Shown here: positions 9,410 to 17,701 of the stretch, piece after piece
Layout: the number at the start of each line of letters is the position of its first letter
Position numbering within the stretch: the stretch's first letter is position 1
DNA from: CAVXSP01 sp963724645
Lineage (GTDB): Bacteria > Acidobacteriota > Vicinamibacteria > Vicinamibacterales > SCN-69-37
Length of the DNA: 64,000 nucleotides
Reading direction: 5' to 3'
Assembly: GCA_963724645.1 (NCBI GenBank)
Contig: CAVRVJ010000010.1
Location: forward strand, 434,001 to 498,000
Position numbers and translations under genes: made by a program
The notes under the pieces: model-generated
What the model was told of the DNA's origin: nothing
Seen by the model: only the letters and a program-made list of their open reading frames with translations
Database searches by the model: none

Positions 9410-10270
9410 GTGACCAAACGGCCCCCTGACATTCTCGCTCATGCCCGCAGCCGCGACAGCCGCGTCAGGAGGCCATCGGCTGCGTTCTATCGCGATGTGA
9501 TCCGGACGCTGGCGGAGGCCGACATCGAGTTTCTGGTCGGCGGCACCTATGCGCTCGCACACTACACCGGCGTCACGCGGCCGACCAAGGACCTCGACCT
9601 GTTCGTCCGGCGGGATGCCCTCGAGGGCGCGCTCGCAGCGATTGAACAAGCCGGTTACCGGACGGAGTTGACCCACCCGCATTTTCTCGGAAAGGCGTAC
9701 GCGGGGGCGACTTTTGTCGACGTGATTTTTTCGAGCGGCAACGGCTCGTGCGCGGTCGACGATTGGTGGTTCCAACACGCGCCGTCCGGCTCGTTGTTCG
9801 ACCTCCCCGTCCGGTTCTGTCCGATCGAAGAGATCATCTGGTCGAAAGCCTATGTCATGGAGCGTGAGCGGTACGACGGCCATGACGTCGCCCACCTTGT
9901 TCGCGCTGGCGGCCATTGGATCGACTGGTCGCGGCTCGTGGACCGATTCGGACCGCACTGGCGGGTGCTGCTCGCCCACCTCGTGCTGTTCGGCTTCATC
10001 TATCCCGGCGAGCGGGGCAAGATTCCCGATGCGGTCATTGACGAACTGGTGGCGCGACTGCGCAGCGACCCATCCACCTCCTTCGACGTCAACCTTTGCC
10101 GCGGCACGCTGTTGTCCCGCTCCCAGTACTTGCACGACGTCGACGAGCTTGGATTCACCGACGCGCGCATCGCACCCGTCGGCGCCATGACCGCCGAGGA
10201 GACCGCGCACTGGACCAGAGCCATCCAGGCAGGGACACCTGGGAAAAAGGGTGAGAGGGTGAAAGGGTGA
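9410..10270 (+). CDS. Nucleotidyltransferase-fold protein (AbiEii/MNT-like)
   Basis: 286 residues from a GTG start. The segment FLVGGTYALAHYTGVTRPTKDLDLFV (about residues 43-66) holds the GG and D-x-D pair of polymerase-beta-type nucleotidyltransferases. A later VDVIFSS supplies a possible third acidic residue. The rest (SKAYVMERERYDGHDVAHLV) resembles nucleotidyltransferase families found near antitoxins and in metabolic loci. No partner gene sits beside it, so a toxin role cannot be claimed. The last residues (KKGERVKG) are encoded by a GGGTGAGA-type tandem repeat that runs into the intergenic DNA, suggesting the natural C-terminus was extended. Convergent with rluB. Confidence 0.7.
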   Translation: MTKRPPDILAHARSRDSRVRRPSAAFYRDVIRTLAEADIEFLVGGTYALAHYTGVTRPTKDLDLFVRRDALEGALAAIEQAGYRTELTHPHFLGKAYAGATFVDVIFSSGNGSCAVDDWWFQHAPSGSLFDLPVRFCPIEEIIWSKAYVMERERYDGHDVAHLVRAGGHWIDWSRLVDRFGPHWRVLLAHLVLFGFIYPGERGKIPDAVIDELVARLRSDPSTSFDVNLCRGTLLSRSQYLHDVDELGFTDARIAPVGAMTAEETAHWTRAIQAGTPGKKGERVKG

Positions 10271-10281
10271 GAGGGTGAGAG
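10249..10281. repeat. GGGTGAGA/GGGTGAAA tandem repeat
   Basis: Four 8-bp units (GGGTGAGA, GGGTGAAA, GGGTGAGA, GGGTGAGA). They overlap the last codons of the nucleotidyltransferase gene and end at the rluB stop. The units encode the end of that protein. Confidence 0.75.
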
Positions 10282-10283
10282 CG

Positions 10284-11030
10284 TCACCTCTCACTGTTTG
10301 ATCCGACGAGCGACTTGATCTCTGCTGCAGTCAGTTCTCGAATCCCGCCAGGTTTCAAACCACGGGCCGTGATCCTGCCGATGCGAGTGCGCTTCAGTCT
10401 GACGACCGGATGGCCGATGGCCTCGCACATGCGGCGAACCTGGCGGTTGCGTCCCTCGCGCAGCACGATTTCCATCACAGTGTGGGTCTCGGATCCGGCC
10501 GGTTGTGTGCCGCGTACCGTGACGCGCGCCGGCAGCGTGCGGCGGCCCTCAATCACGATGCCGCCGGCCAGGCGCGCAAGATCGCGCGGGTCCGGCACGC
10601 CCAGCACGCGCGCCTCGTACGCGCGCTCGATCTCGTACCGAGGATGTGCCAGCTTTTCCGCGAAGTCGCCGTCGTTGGTGAGAATGATCAGACCTTCGGA
10701 ATCGTAGTCGAGCCGGCCGACCGGATAGAAGTACCCATGAATTCCCGCCCGCGCGAGCAGGTCGAGGACCGTCGTCCGCCGCTGCGGATCGGCGCGCGTG
10801 CTCACGACCTCGCGCGGCTTGTACATGAGCAGGTGACGCCGCACCGGCGCCTGCTTGCGCAGCCGCCGGCCGTCGACCCGGATCTCGTCGCGAACCGGAT
10901 CCGCTTTCGTCCCCAACTCCGTCACGACTTCGCGATTCACCTCGACCCGGCCCTGCCGAATCAACTCTTCGGCGGCTCGCCGTGAGGCAATGCCCGCATG
11001 CGACAGGATTTTCTGCAGGCGCTCAGCCAT
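10284..11030 (-). CDS. rluB: 23S rRNA pseudouridine synthase, RluB/RsuA family
   Basis: 248 residues. An S4 RNA-binding domain occupies residues 1-65 (LQKILSHAGIASRRAAEELIRQGRV), followed by the RsuA-type catalytic domain with the invariant Asp motif PVGRLDYDSEGLIILTND and the late EGRNRQVRRMCEAIGHPV. Isomerises a uridine in large-subunit rRNA. Downstream member of the trpS-scpA-scpB-rluB run on the same strand. Its ATG (11028-11030) lies directly against a 76-bp palindrome, so no ordinary ribosome-binding sequence precedes it; it reads CCGTCCCCCT before the ATG. Confidence 0.93.
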   Translation of the reverse strand: MAERLQKILSHAGIASRRAAEELIRQGRVEVNREVVTELGTKADPVRDEIRVDGRRLRKQAPVRRHLLMYKPREVVSTRADPQRRTTVLDLLARAGIHGYFYPVGRLDYDSEGLIILTNDGDFAEKLAHPRYEIERAYEARVLGVPDPRDLARLAGGIVIEGRRTLPARVTVRGTQPAGSETHTVMEIVLREGRNRQVRRMCEAIGHPVVRLKRTRIGRITARGLKPGGIRELTAAEIKSLVGSNSER

Positions 11031-11106
11031 AGGGGGACGGGTCTCAATTTGTGGAAAACTCGCGAGAACTCCCTCGAGTTTCCCACAAATCGAGACCCGT
11101 CCCCCT
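11031..11106. repeat. 76-bp palindromic element between scpB and rluB
   Basis: The outer arms AGGGGGACGGGTCTC and GAGACCCGTCCCCCT are perfect (15 bp). They continue inward with ATTTGTGG / CCACAAAT and an inner stem around CTCGCGAG. The element fills the space exactly: its left end touches the rluB start codon and its right end overlaps the scpB stop codon. It resembles REP-type or small MITE-type repeats. No second copy is seen here. Confidence 0.85.
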
Positions 11107-11785
11107 AATGCACCGATTCGCCGTCGCCGGGGCGCGTCCGCGTCGAGGAGTCCTCGAGCGGTTCGGCGCCCGCCGTGGTCTGCGGCTCGAAGGGCAACGC
11201 CGTCTGCGGCGCGGGCTCGCCGACGGTGGGCGGCAGTTCGAAGCCGAGCAGCTCCGACATGTCCTCGACCTTCGGCAGATCGGAGAGATCATTCAGGCCG
11301 AAGCGCTCGAGAAACTCGCGCGTGGTGCCGTACAGGAACGGGCGGCCGACGACCTGCTTGCGGCCGACGATCCTGATCAGCTTGCGCTCCAGGAGCGTGC
11401 CCAGGACACCGGCGGTATTGACGCCGCGAATCTCCGCGACTTCCGGCGCGGTCACCGGCTGCCGGTACGCGATGACCGCAAGCGTCTCGAGGGCGGCCAC
11501 CGACAGCTTCTGGGTCGTCCGCTCGTGGAACAGCCGGCGAACCCACTCGTGCAGCTCAGGCCGCGTGACGATCTGGAAGCCACCCGCGATGTCCACGATC
11601 TGCAGCCCGCCGGGCCGGTCGTAGTCCCGCTTGAGCGCGTCGATGGCGGCCACGATTTCTTCCTTGATCTCCGCCTTCGCCGCGCCACTGGATTCGGACT
11701 CCAGCAGCTTGACGAGCGCCTTCACCGTCACCGGTTCCGGCGAGGCGAAGATCAACGCTTCGATGATGGCTTTCAGGTCAGACAT
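11105..11785 (-). CDS. scpB: Segregation and condensation protein B
   Basis: Kleisin-associated subunit of the SMC-ScpAB complex that compacts and segregates chromosomes. The chosen start at 11785 gives the family-typical MSDLKAIIEALIFASPEPVT; a 24-residue upstream extension overlapping scpA is possible but unlike the family. Two winged-helix domains include LSVAALETLAVIAYRQPVT and RGVNTAGVLGTLLERKLI, then GRPFLYGTT. The tail after residue 190 is Pro/Glu-rich. It is about 226 residues long, follows scpA by 16 bases, and is followed by the palindrome. Confidence 0.95.
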   Translation of the reverse strand: MSDLKAIIEALIFASPEPVTVKALVKLLESESSGAAKAEIKEEIVAAIDALKRDYDRPGGLQIVDIAGGFQIVTRPELHEWVRRLFHERTTQKLSVAALETLAVIAYRQPVTAPEVAEIRGVNTAGVLGTLLERKLIRIVGRKQVVGRPFLYGTTREFLERFGLNDLSDLPKVEDMSELLGFELPPTVGEPAPQTALPFEPQTTAGAEPLEDSSTRTRPGDGESVH

Positions 11786-11801
11786 AGAGTGCTGACGAAT
11801 G

Positions 11802-12587
11802 TTAAGGGACACCCTGCGAAAAGGGATCTCCTCCCGACCGTTCTCGCTTGTAGACACGAATGGGTCCGAAGTTGCCCTGTTGGAACACGCGCACCAGCTT
11901 CAACCGAATCATCTCCAGCAGCGCCAGAAAGGTCACGATCATGCCGCTTGTGGACGCCGCGTCGGCGAACAGCTCCTCGAAGCCGCACGCCTCCGTCCCG
12001 GAGAGCCTGGCCAGCAACTGCTCGATGCGGTCTTCGATGGAGACCTGCTCCGGCGGCAGGACGACCCGCGGACGGTGGCGCGCGCGCTCCAGCACCTGCC
12101 GAAACGCGGCCATCAGGCTGAACAGATCGACGTCGACCTCGGGCTCCTGCGCCTCACCGATGACTTCCGACAGGCGGCCGTCCGGCCGGATCCACTGCGC
12201 GCTGCGCTGGATTTCCCGCTCGTGCAGGAGCTCGGCCGCCGCCTTGAATTTCTGATGCTCGAGCAAGCGGCGCATCAAGGCCTCGCGCGGATCCTCTTCC
12301 GGATCCTCCTGCGTGGGGTCAGGCCGCGGCAGCAGCATCCGCGACTTCACGTGGATGAGCGTTGCGGCCATGACCAGGAATTCACCGGCGATGTCGAGGT
12401 TCAGTTCCGTCATCAGCTCGAGATACTCGAGGTACTGCTGCGTGATGAGCGAGATCGGGATGTCGTAGATGCTGACCTCGTTCTTCTTGATGAGATGCAA
12501 CAGGAGATCGAGCGGCCCCTCGAACATACCGAGGCGCACCGGATAGTCCTGCAGGATCGACTCGAAGTCGGGCGATTCGGACATCAC
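11802..12587 (-). CDS. scpA: Segregation and condensation protein A (kleisin)
   Basis: 261 residues. The N-terminal kleisin helix contains the family signature FEGPLDLLLHLIKKNEVSIYDIPI at about residues 22-45, which contacts SMC. The middle (MAATLIHVKSRMLLP) and the C-terminal winged helix (VTFLALLEMIRLKLVRVFQ) are typical. The start overlaps the trpS stop by 4 bases (ATGA type), so it is translationally coupled. Part of the trpS-scpA-scpB-rluB transcription unit. Confidence 0.95.
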   Translation of the reverse strand: MMSESPDFESILQDYPVRLGMFEGPLDLLLHLIKKNEVSIYDIPISLITQQYLEYLELMTELNLDIAGEFLVMAATLIHVKSRMLLPRPDPTQEDPEEDPREALMRRLLEHQKFKAAAELLHEREIQRSAQWIRPDGRLSEVIGEAQEPEVDVDLFSLMAAFRQVLERARHRPRVVLPPEQVSIEDRIEQLLARLSGTEACGFEELFADAASTSGMIVTFLALLEMIRLKLVRVFQQGNFGPIRVYKRERSGGDPFSQGVP

Positions 12588-13639
12588 GAGTACCGTAACC
12601 GGACGGCCGCGCGGACGCGGGCCATGGTCTCCTCCGCGATCCCTCGCGCGCGCTGGGAACCGGCCAGCAGCACGTCCGTCAAATAGCCGGGGCGGGCAAG
12701 CGCCTGCGCCCGGCGCTCGCGGATCGGATCCAGCAGGACGTTGATGGCGGCCGCCAGCTTGGTCTTGACCTCGACGTCCCCGACCTTACCGGCAAGGTAC
12801 CGCGCTTTCAAGTCCTCCACTTCGTCCCGGTTCGCGTTGAATGCGTCGTGATAGATGAATACGGGATTGCCTTCGACGGTGCCCGGAATGTCCGCGCGCA
12901 CCCGCTTCGGATCCGTGTACATCTGCCGCACTTTTCTGGCCACCGTCTCGGACGAATCCGAGAGATCGATGGTGTTGCCGTAGCTCTTGCTCATCTTCCG
13001 GTTGTCCAGGCCGGGCAGACGAGGCGTGAGGGTCAACAGCTTTTCGGGCTCGACGAAAACCTCGCCGTAAAACCTGTGAAAACGCCGCACGACCTCGCGC
13101 GAGAGCTCCAGGTGCGGGACCTGATCTTCCCCGACGGGCACGTAGTGGGCGTCGTACATCACAACGTCGGCGGTCTGCAGCAGCGGGTAACCGAGAAAAC
13201 CGATGCTCGACAGATCCTTCTCCGTCAACTGCTCGATCTGTTCTTTGTAAGTCGGCACGCGCTCGAGCCACGGCACCGGCGTCACCATTTGCAGCAGCAG
13301 ATACAGCTCGGCGTGCGCCGGAACCAACGACTGGATGAACAGCGTGCTCGTCTCAGGATCGATGCCGGCGCCGATCCAATCGGCCACGTTGTCGAGGCCG
13401 TTGGCCACGATCGCCTCCGTGGAGGCGAACTCGCTCGTGAGCGCGTGCCAGTCCGCGACGAAAAAGTAGCAATCATACTGCTGCTGGAGCCGTTCCCAGT
13501 TCTGCAGGGCGCCGACCAGATGCCCGAGGTGCAGCTTGCCGGTCGGGCGCATGCCGGAGACAACCCTTTTCTTCGCCAGTGGCGCCCCACCTCCGCCGAC
13601 TGATGCTTCGGCGCTCACGGAGTCACCATCGCCGTGCAC
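12584..13639 (-). CDS. trpS: Tryptophanyl-tRNA synthetase
   Basis: Class I synthetase charging tRNA-Trp. 351 residues. The HIGH-like motif is in TGKLHLGHLVG (about residues 33-43) and KMSKS is in RKMSKSYGN near 215. GEDQVPHLELSRE is the tryptophan/ATP-site region. The N-terminus has about 22 extra, Gly-rich residues (SVSAEASVGGGGAP) before KKRVVSGMRP, where the family normally begins, so a start further in is possible. First gene of the scp operon, downstream of the S2P-type protease gene with a 19-base gap. Confidence 0.96.
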   Translation of the reverse strand: MHGDGDSVSAEASVGGGGAPLAKKRVVSGMRPTGKLHLGHLVGALQNWERLQQQYDCYFFVADWHALTSEFASTEAIVANGLDNVADWIGAGIDPETSTLFIQSLVPAHAELYLLLQMVTPVPWLERVPTYKEQIEQLTEKDLSSIGFLGYPLLQTADVVMYDAHYVPVGEDQVPHLELSREVVRRFHRFYGEVFVEPEKLLTLTPRLPGLDNRKMSKSYGNTIDLSDSSETVARKVRQMYTDPKRVRADIPGTVEGNPVFIYHDAFNANRDEVEDLKARYLAGKVGDVEVKTKLAAAINVLLDPIRERRAQALARPGYLTDVLLAGSQRARGIAEETMARVRAAVRLRYS

Positions 13640-13658
13640 GGCGCGGGCGCCGTCGGAT

Positions 13659-14285
13659 TCATAACAGCCACGAGAGCAGCGCGTGGCTAACGGGCCACGT
13701 CAGCTGATAGAGCAGTCCGGACAGCATCAGCACATACAGAATCATGAAGCCATACGGCCGTAGCCAGCCGATGGCATGGGCCATCCGCACTGGCACCAGA
13801 CCCATCAGCACGTTGCCGCCATCGAGCGGCGGCACCGGAATCATGTTGAAGACGGCCAGCAGGGTGTTGATGAGCACGATGAACTGCAGCGCGTCGACCG
13901 TCCAGGCGGCTCCGCTCGCTGCGGCCTGCGACGCGGCGACGACGCGGTACAGCAGGGCCCCGATACCGGCCAGGAGCAGGTTGCTGGCCGGCCCGGCTGC
14001 GGCAACGATGGCGAAATCCCGTCGTGGTTCCCGCAAGTGCCTCATGTCCACGGGCACGGGCTTCGCCCAGCCAATCAACGGAATGCCGGAAAGCATCGCC
14101 ACGAGCGGAAAGAGGACGGTACCGATCCAGTCGATGTGGGCCAGCGGGTTCAGCGTCAGGCGGCCGAGCAACTTGGCCGTCGGATCGCCAAGTCGATCCG
14201 CCGTCCAGGCGTGGGCGGCTTCGTGGAATGAGAGCGACAGCACCAGGATCGCGAACTGCGCAAGGATGATTTCAATCGGTGGCAA
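13659..14285 (-). CDS. Site-2-protease-type membrane zinc metalloprotease (M50B)
   Basis: 208 residues with about five hydrophobic helices. HEAAH in the first helix (residues about 20-24) is the HExxH zinc site. The second motif, NMIPVPPLDGGNVL near residue 145, supplies the third ligand (N-x-x-P-x-P-P-L-D-G). There is no PDZ domain, so it belongs to the short rhomboid-like or FtsH-independent class of S2P, often annotated as a site-2 protease family protein. Intramembrane cleavage of unknown substrates is expected. Its start overlaps the uvrC end by 14 bases. Confidence 0.93.
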   Translation of the reverse strand: MPPIEIILAQFAILVLSLSFHEAAHAWTADRLGDPTAKLLGRLTLNPLAHIDWIGTVLFPLVAMLSGIPLIGWAKPVPVDMRHLREPRRDFAIVAAAGPASNLLLAGIGALLYRVVAASQAAASGAAWTVDALQFIVLINTLLAVFNMIPVPPLDGGNVLMGLVPVRMAHAIGWLRPYGFMILYVLMLSGLLYQLTWPVSHALLSWLL

Positions 14286-16257
14286 GGCGCTCTGACTTTA
14301 GCACGGGGCCTATGGCAGATTTCCAAAGGACCCGAATGACTGCGTCCGCGGTCTTCGCACCGACGACCGCGGCCAGATCTTCGCGGCTCGCCCGCCTCAC
14401 GCCGGCGACCGACCCGAAGGCCACCAGCAACTGCTTGCGGCGACGCGGCCCGACGCCGGGAATCTCGTCGATGGCGGACCGCAGGTCGCGCATCCGGCGG
14501 GCCCGTCGATGGAATGTGACGGCAAAGCGATGCGCCTCGTCGCGGACGCGTTGAATCAGCAGCAGGGCCGGATTCTCGCGCGTCAACGCCAGACCCTCGA
14601 CCCGATCGCGTGTGAACAGCAGTTCCTCCTGTTTGGCGATTCCGACGGCGACCAGCCGCTCGAGGCCGAGGTCCCGCAACGCCGCATACGCGGCGGTCAA
14701 TTGACCCTTGCCACCGTCAATCAAAATCAGATCAGGAAACGGCTCGCCATGTTCGAGCAGCCGGCGGTACCGCCGCAGCACGATCTCGTGCATGGAGGCG
14801 AAGTCATCGAGAAGCACAGGCGCCGGGGACTCGGCACCAGGCACTCGTTTCGGGCTGTCTGGCGGCGCGGGAGTCACCTCGAGTGCCGAGTGTCCAGTGC
14901 CCAGTGCCTCTCCCCTGATCCTGAACTTCCGGTACTCGCTCCTTCGCATGCGCCCTTCGACACAGACGACCATCGACCCGACGGTTTCGCGCCCTTGCAG
15001 CGTGGAGATGTCGAAGCATTCGATGCGGCGGGGCAGCGCCGGCAAATTCAGCACGGCGCGCAGGGTGTCGAGGGCGTCAAACGACGCGGTCGTTTCCGCG
15101 TTGAAGTGCGACTGATAGGCCATCGCGGCGTTGCGCGCGGCCAGATCGAGCAGCGCGCGCTTCTCACCGCGCTGCGGCACGTGCAGCCGGACCCGACGGC
15201 CGGCTCGCTCGCTCAGCCAGCCCTCCAGAGCATCGCGATCTTCCGCGGCGAGATCCGCGGGCACATGAATCTCCGCCGGTGGCTCGCGGCGGGCGTAGAA
15301 CTCCTGGAGCGCCGCCGAGAGCACTTCGGCGTCCGGGAAAATGGCGCCGGATGTCTTCTCCCGGGCCGTCTCGCTCGAGGGGAGCCGCCCCGCGTCTTCC
15401 GTCACCAGTTCGGTACGGTCGACGACCTGGCCGCGCCGCATCTGAAAAATCTGCACCACCGCGCCGGCGCCGCCGACCTTCACGCCGAACGCATCGCGAT
15501 CGCCCATCGAGGGGGACTCCATCTTCTGCTGGCGATCGCGCAGCGTGCCGATCGTGCGGATGGCGTCGCGGACGTGTGCCGCGCGTTCGAAGCGCTCCTC
15601 CGCCGCGGCCTGCCGCATCTCTTCTTTGAGGTTCTCGACCAGCTCCTCCTGCTTTCCTTCGAGGAGCAGCCGCGCCTGCTCGACGGCGTGGCCGTAGCGC
15701 TCGATCGTGCAGATCGACTCGACGCATGGCGCGATGCAGCGTTTGATTTCGTACTCCAGGCACGGGCGGTCCCGGCGGCCGTCGATGATCTCGTTGCAGG
15801 ACCGGATCCCGAACAGCCGGTGCGTCAGCGACATCGTCCGCCGGGCGAGCGCCGCCGGCATGAAGGGACCGGCGTAGACGTTGCCGTCACGCTCCACAGT
15901 GCGGGCCACGAGAACGCGCGGCGCGCGCTCCGTGATGGTGAGTTGCAGGTACGGATAGGTCTTGTCGTCGCGCAGCAGGATATTGAAGCGAGGGTTGCGC
16001 TGTTTGATGAGCCGATTCTCGAGCGCGAGCGCCTCGACGACCGAGTCGGTGACGATGACGTCGAGGGCCGCGGCGGCGCGCAGAAGCGCATCGACGCGCG
16101 GGCTCATGCCCTGCGCGCCGAGGTACGACCGCACGCGATCGCGCAGCACGCGCGCCTTGCCGACGTACAGCGTCTCGCCCGCCGCGTTGGAGAACAGGTA
16201 GACGCCCGGCTGCTCGGGCAAGCGCGCGATCTGACCCTTGAGATCGGAAATCGCCAT
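14272..16257 (-). CDS. uvrC: UvrABC excinuclease subunit C
   Basis: Makes the two incisions flanking a DNA lesion. 661 residues. Order: GIY-YIG nuclease (PGVYLF...TLYVGKA, residues 17-35), UVR helix pair (EELVENLKEEMRQAAAEERF, near 205), RNase H-like nuclease with Asp in ECFDISTLQGRETVGSMV and LILIDGGKGQL, and a C-terminal helix-hairpin-helix (IDEIPGVGPRRRKQLLVAFG). uvrA lies on the same strand at 21.8-24.9 kb. The start codon overlaps the start codon of the divergent phosphatidyltransferase gene (16255-16258). Confidence 0.96.
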   Translation of the reverse strand: MAISDLKGQIARLPEQPGVYLFSNAAGETLYVGKARVLRDRVRSYLGAQGMSPRVDALLRAAAALDVIVTDSVVEALALENRLIKQRNPRFNILLRDDKTYPYLQLTITERAPRVLVARTVERDGNVYAGPFMPAALARRTMSLTHRLFGIRSCNEIIDGRRDRPCLEYEIKRCIAPCVESICTIERYGHAVEQARLLLEGKQEELVENLKEEMRQAAAEERFERAAHVRDAIRTIGTLRDRQQKMESPSMGDRDAFGVKVGGAGAVVQIFQMRRGQVVDRTELVTEDAGRLPSSETAREKTSGAIFPDAEVLSAALQEFYARREPPAEIHVPADLAAEDRDALEGWLSERAGRRVRLHVPQRGEKRALLDLAARNAAMAYQSHFNAETTASFDALDTLRAVLNLPALPRRIECFDISTLQGRETVGSMVVCVEGRMRRSEYRKFRIRGEALGTGHSALEVTPAPPDSPKRVPGAESPAPVLLDDFASMHEIVLRRYRRLLEHGEPFPDLILIDGGKGQLTAAYAALRDLGLERLVAVGIAKQEELLFTRDRVEGLALTRENPALLLIQRVRDEAHRFAVTFHRRARRMRDLRSAIDEIPGVGPRRRKQLLVAFGSVAGVRRASREDLAAVVGAKTADAVIRVLWKSAIGPVLKSERLATD

Positions 16258-17038
16258 GCGGTACTATGCGGGCCGGCCTGTGACTGTTACTGGCGCCATC
16301 GGCGCAGGGTTCAACTACCCGCTGCGGCTGATCATCCGCGGCTGCGTCCGGCTTGGAATCCACCCTAATGTTCTCACGTTCACCGGCGTCGTCATCAACA
16401 TCGCCGCGGGGTGGGCGTTGTCCCAGGGGCATTTCCTCAATGCCTTCTGGATCATGATCGTCGCCAACATCTTCGACTTCATCGACGGAAAGGTCGCGAT
16501 CGAGACGGGCGCGGTCAGCAAGTTCGGCGGCTTCTGGGATTCGGTCATCGACCGCTTTTCCGATCTCGCGCTGTCGGTCGGCCTCATCTGCCTGTACTCG
16601 TCGCTCGGCCGCACGGATTACGTGCTCATCACGTCCATCGCAATGGTCTTCGCGACCATGACGAGCTACACGCGCGCGCGCGCCGAGTCGCTGCTGCCGA
16701 AGTGCAAGGTCGGTTTCATGGAGCGTCCCGAGCGCATCGTCCTCTTCATGATCGGCGCCGTGACCAACCGCATGGCCGCCGTGATGTGGGTGATCGGCGT
16801 GCTGTCGGTCGCCACCGTCGTGGACCGAATCTATTACACCTACCTGGAGCTCAACCAGCGGCGCCAGCCGCGCGCCAAAGGCCTGAGTGGCGTGTTGCTT
16901 CGCGCCTTCTACTGGAGCGACGAGCGGGCGACGGTCGCCTACGACCTTTGGGTCATCGCGATTCTGGCGTTCGTCTGGATCACGCCGCCCGAATGGATTG
17001 GCGACCCGATGGCGGGACAGGGATGGCTCATTCGATGA
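16256..17038 (+). CDS. CDP-alcohol phosphatidyltransferase family membrane protein
   Basis: About 260 residues from ATG 16256 (MRYYAGRPV); an ATG 18 bases upstream is also open. Multi-helix membrane enzyme. The active-site signature reads D-F-I-D-G-K-V-A-(x8)-F-G-G-F-W-D-S-V-I-D near residues 75-105, matching D-x2-D-G-x2-A-x8-G-x3-D-x3-D except that the usual Arg after Ala is Ile. It joins a CDP-activated diacylglycerol or polyol to an alcohol in phospholipid synthesis. The exact product (phosphatidylglycerol-phosphate or phosphatidylinositol-phosphate type) cannot be told from sequence. Confidence 0.88.
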   Translation: MRYYAGRPVTVTGAIGAGFNYPLRLIIRGCVRLGIHPNVLTFTGVVINIAAGWALSQGHFLNAFWIMIVANIFDFIDGKVAIETGAVSKFGGFWDSVIDRFSDLALSVGLICLYSSLGRTDYVLITSIAMVFATMTSYTRARAESLLPKCKVGFMERPERIVLFMIGAVTNRMAAVMWVIGVLSVATVVDRIYYTYLELNQRRQPRAKGLSGVLLRAFYWSDERATVAYDLWVIAILAFVWITPPEWIGDPMAGQGWLIR

Positions 17039-17053
17039 AAGGCGCTCCCCGCT

Positions 17054-17620
17054 TCACTGCGCCAGTGTCGGGTCGAAGCAGTGCCGGCAGCGGGCTTCGT
17101 ATGTCCCGCCGGCGCCGACCAGCACGCGCTCCTTGGAGGCAACGAGCCGCTGGGTGTGGTTCGCGGGCCCGCCGCAGACCATGCAAATCGCCAGCGTCTT
17201 CGTGATGTACTCCGCGATCGCGAGCAGCTGCGGCATCGGCTCGAACGGCTTGCCGAGGTAGTCCTGATCCAGGCCGGCGACGATGACGCGCTTGCCCATC
17301 CCCGCCAGCGTGTTGCAGACTGCGGGTAGCTCCGCGTCGAAGAACTGCCCTTCGTCAATACCCACGACTTCCGTATCCGCCCGGACCTGCGCCAGCAGCT
17401 CGCGCGACGACGAGACGTTGGTGGACGCGATCTTCATCTCGCTGTGCGAGACGATCTCGTCGCGGCTGTACCGATCGTCGATCGCCGGCTTGAAAATCTG
17501 CACCTTCTGCCGTGCAATCCGTGCGCGCCGCAGCCGGCGAATCAGCTCTTCGCTCTTGCCGCTGAACATGCTGCCGGTGATGACTTCGAGCCAGCCGGGT
17601 TTGGGAGACGCGTGATCCAT
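17054..17620 (-). CDS. tdk: Thymidine kinase
   Basis: Type II thymidine kinase for dTMP salvage. 188 residues. P-loop GSMFSGKSEELIRR at residues 16-29, Walker B-like VVGIDEGQFFD near 86, lasso zinc site with Cys pairs CMVC and CRHC, and TYEARCRHC near the end, where the thymine-binding Tyr lies. Convergent with the phosphatidyltransferase gene and followed on its own strand by nothing close. Confidence 0.95.
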   Translation of the reverse strand: MDHASPKPGWLEVITGSMFSGKSEELIRRLRRARIARQKVQIFKPAIDDRYSRDEIVSHSEMKIASTNVSSSRELLAQVRADTEVVGIDEGQFFDAELPAVCNTLAGMGKRVIVAGLDQDYLGKPFEPMPQLLAIAEYITKTLAICMVCGGPANHTQRLVASKERVLVGAGGTYEARCRHCFDPTLAQ

Positions 17621-17651
17621 GTATCAATCGGAAGACTCAAACCTGACGGCC

Positions 17652-17679
17652 TGAGACTCAAAACTCCTCTCGAGTCTCA
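17652..17679. repeat. Inverted repeat with GTTCTGA units between tdk and efp
   Basis: TGAGACTC and GAGTCTCA flank a 12-base loop, followed by GTTCTGAGTTCTGAGT (two 7-bp units) up to 17697. The 81-bp gap holds nothing else. It may act as a terminator for efp or the leader of tdk. Confidence 0.5.
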
Positions 17680-17701
17680 AGTTCTGAGTTCTGAGTGTGC
17701 T

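Noticed and set aside
9410..10270. Toxin-antitoxin or AbiE phage-defence pair
   Set aside because: The nucleotidyltransferase-like protein stands alone. No small antitoxin gene lies next to it and the divergent neighbour is a phosphoesterase.
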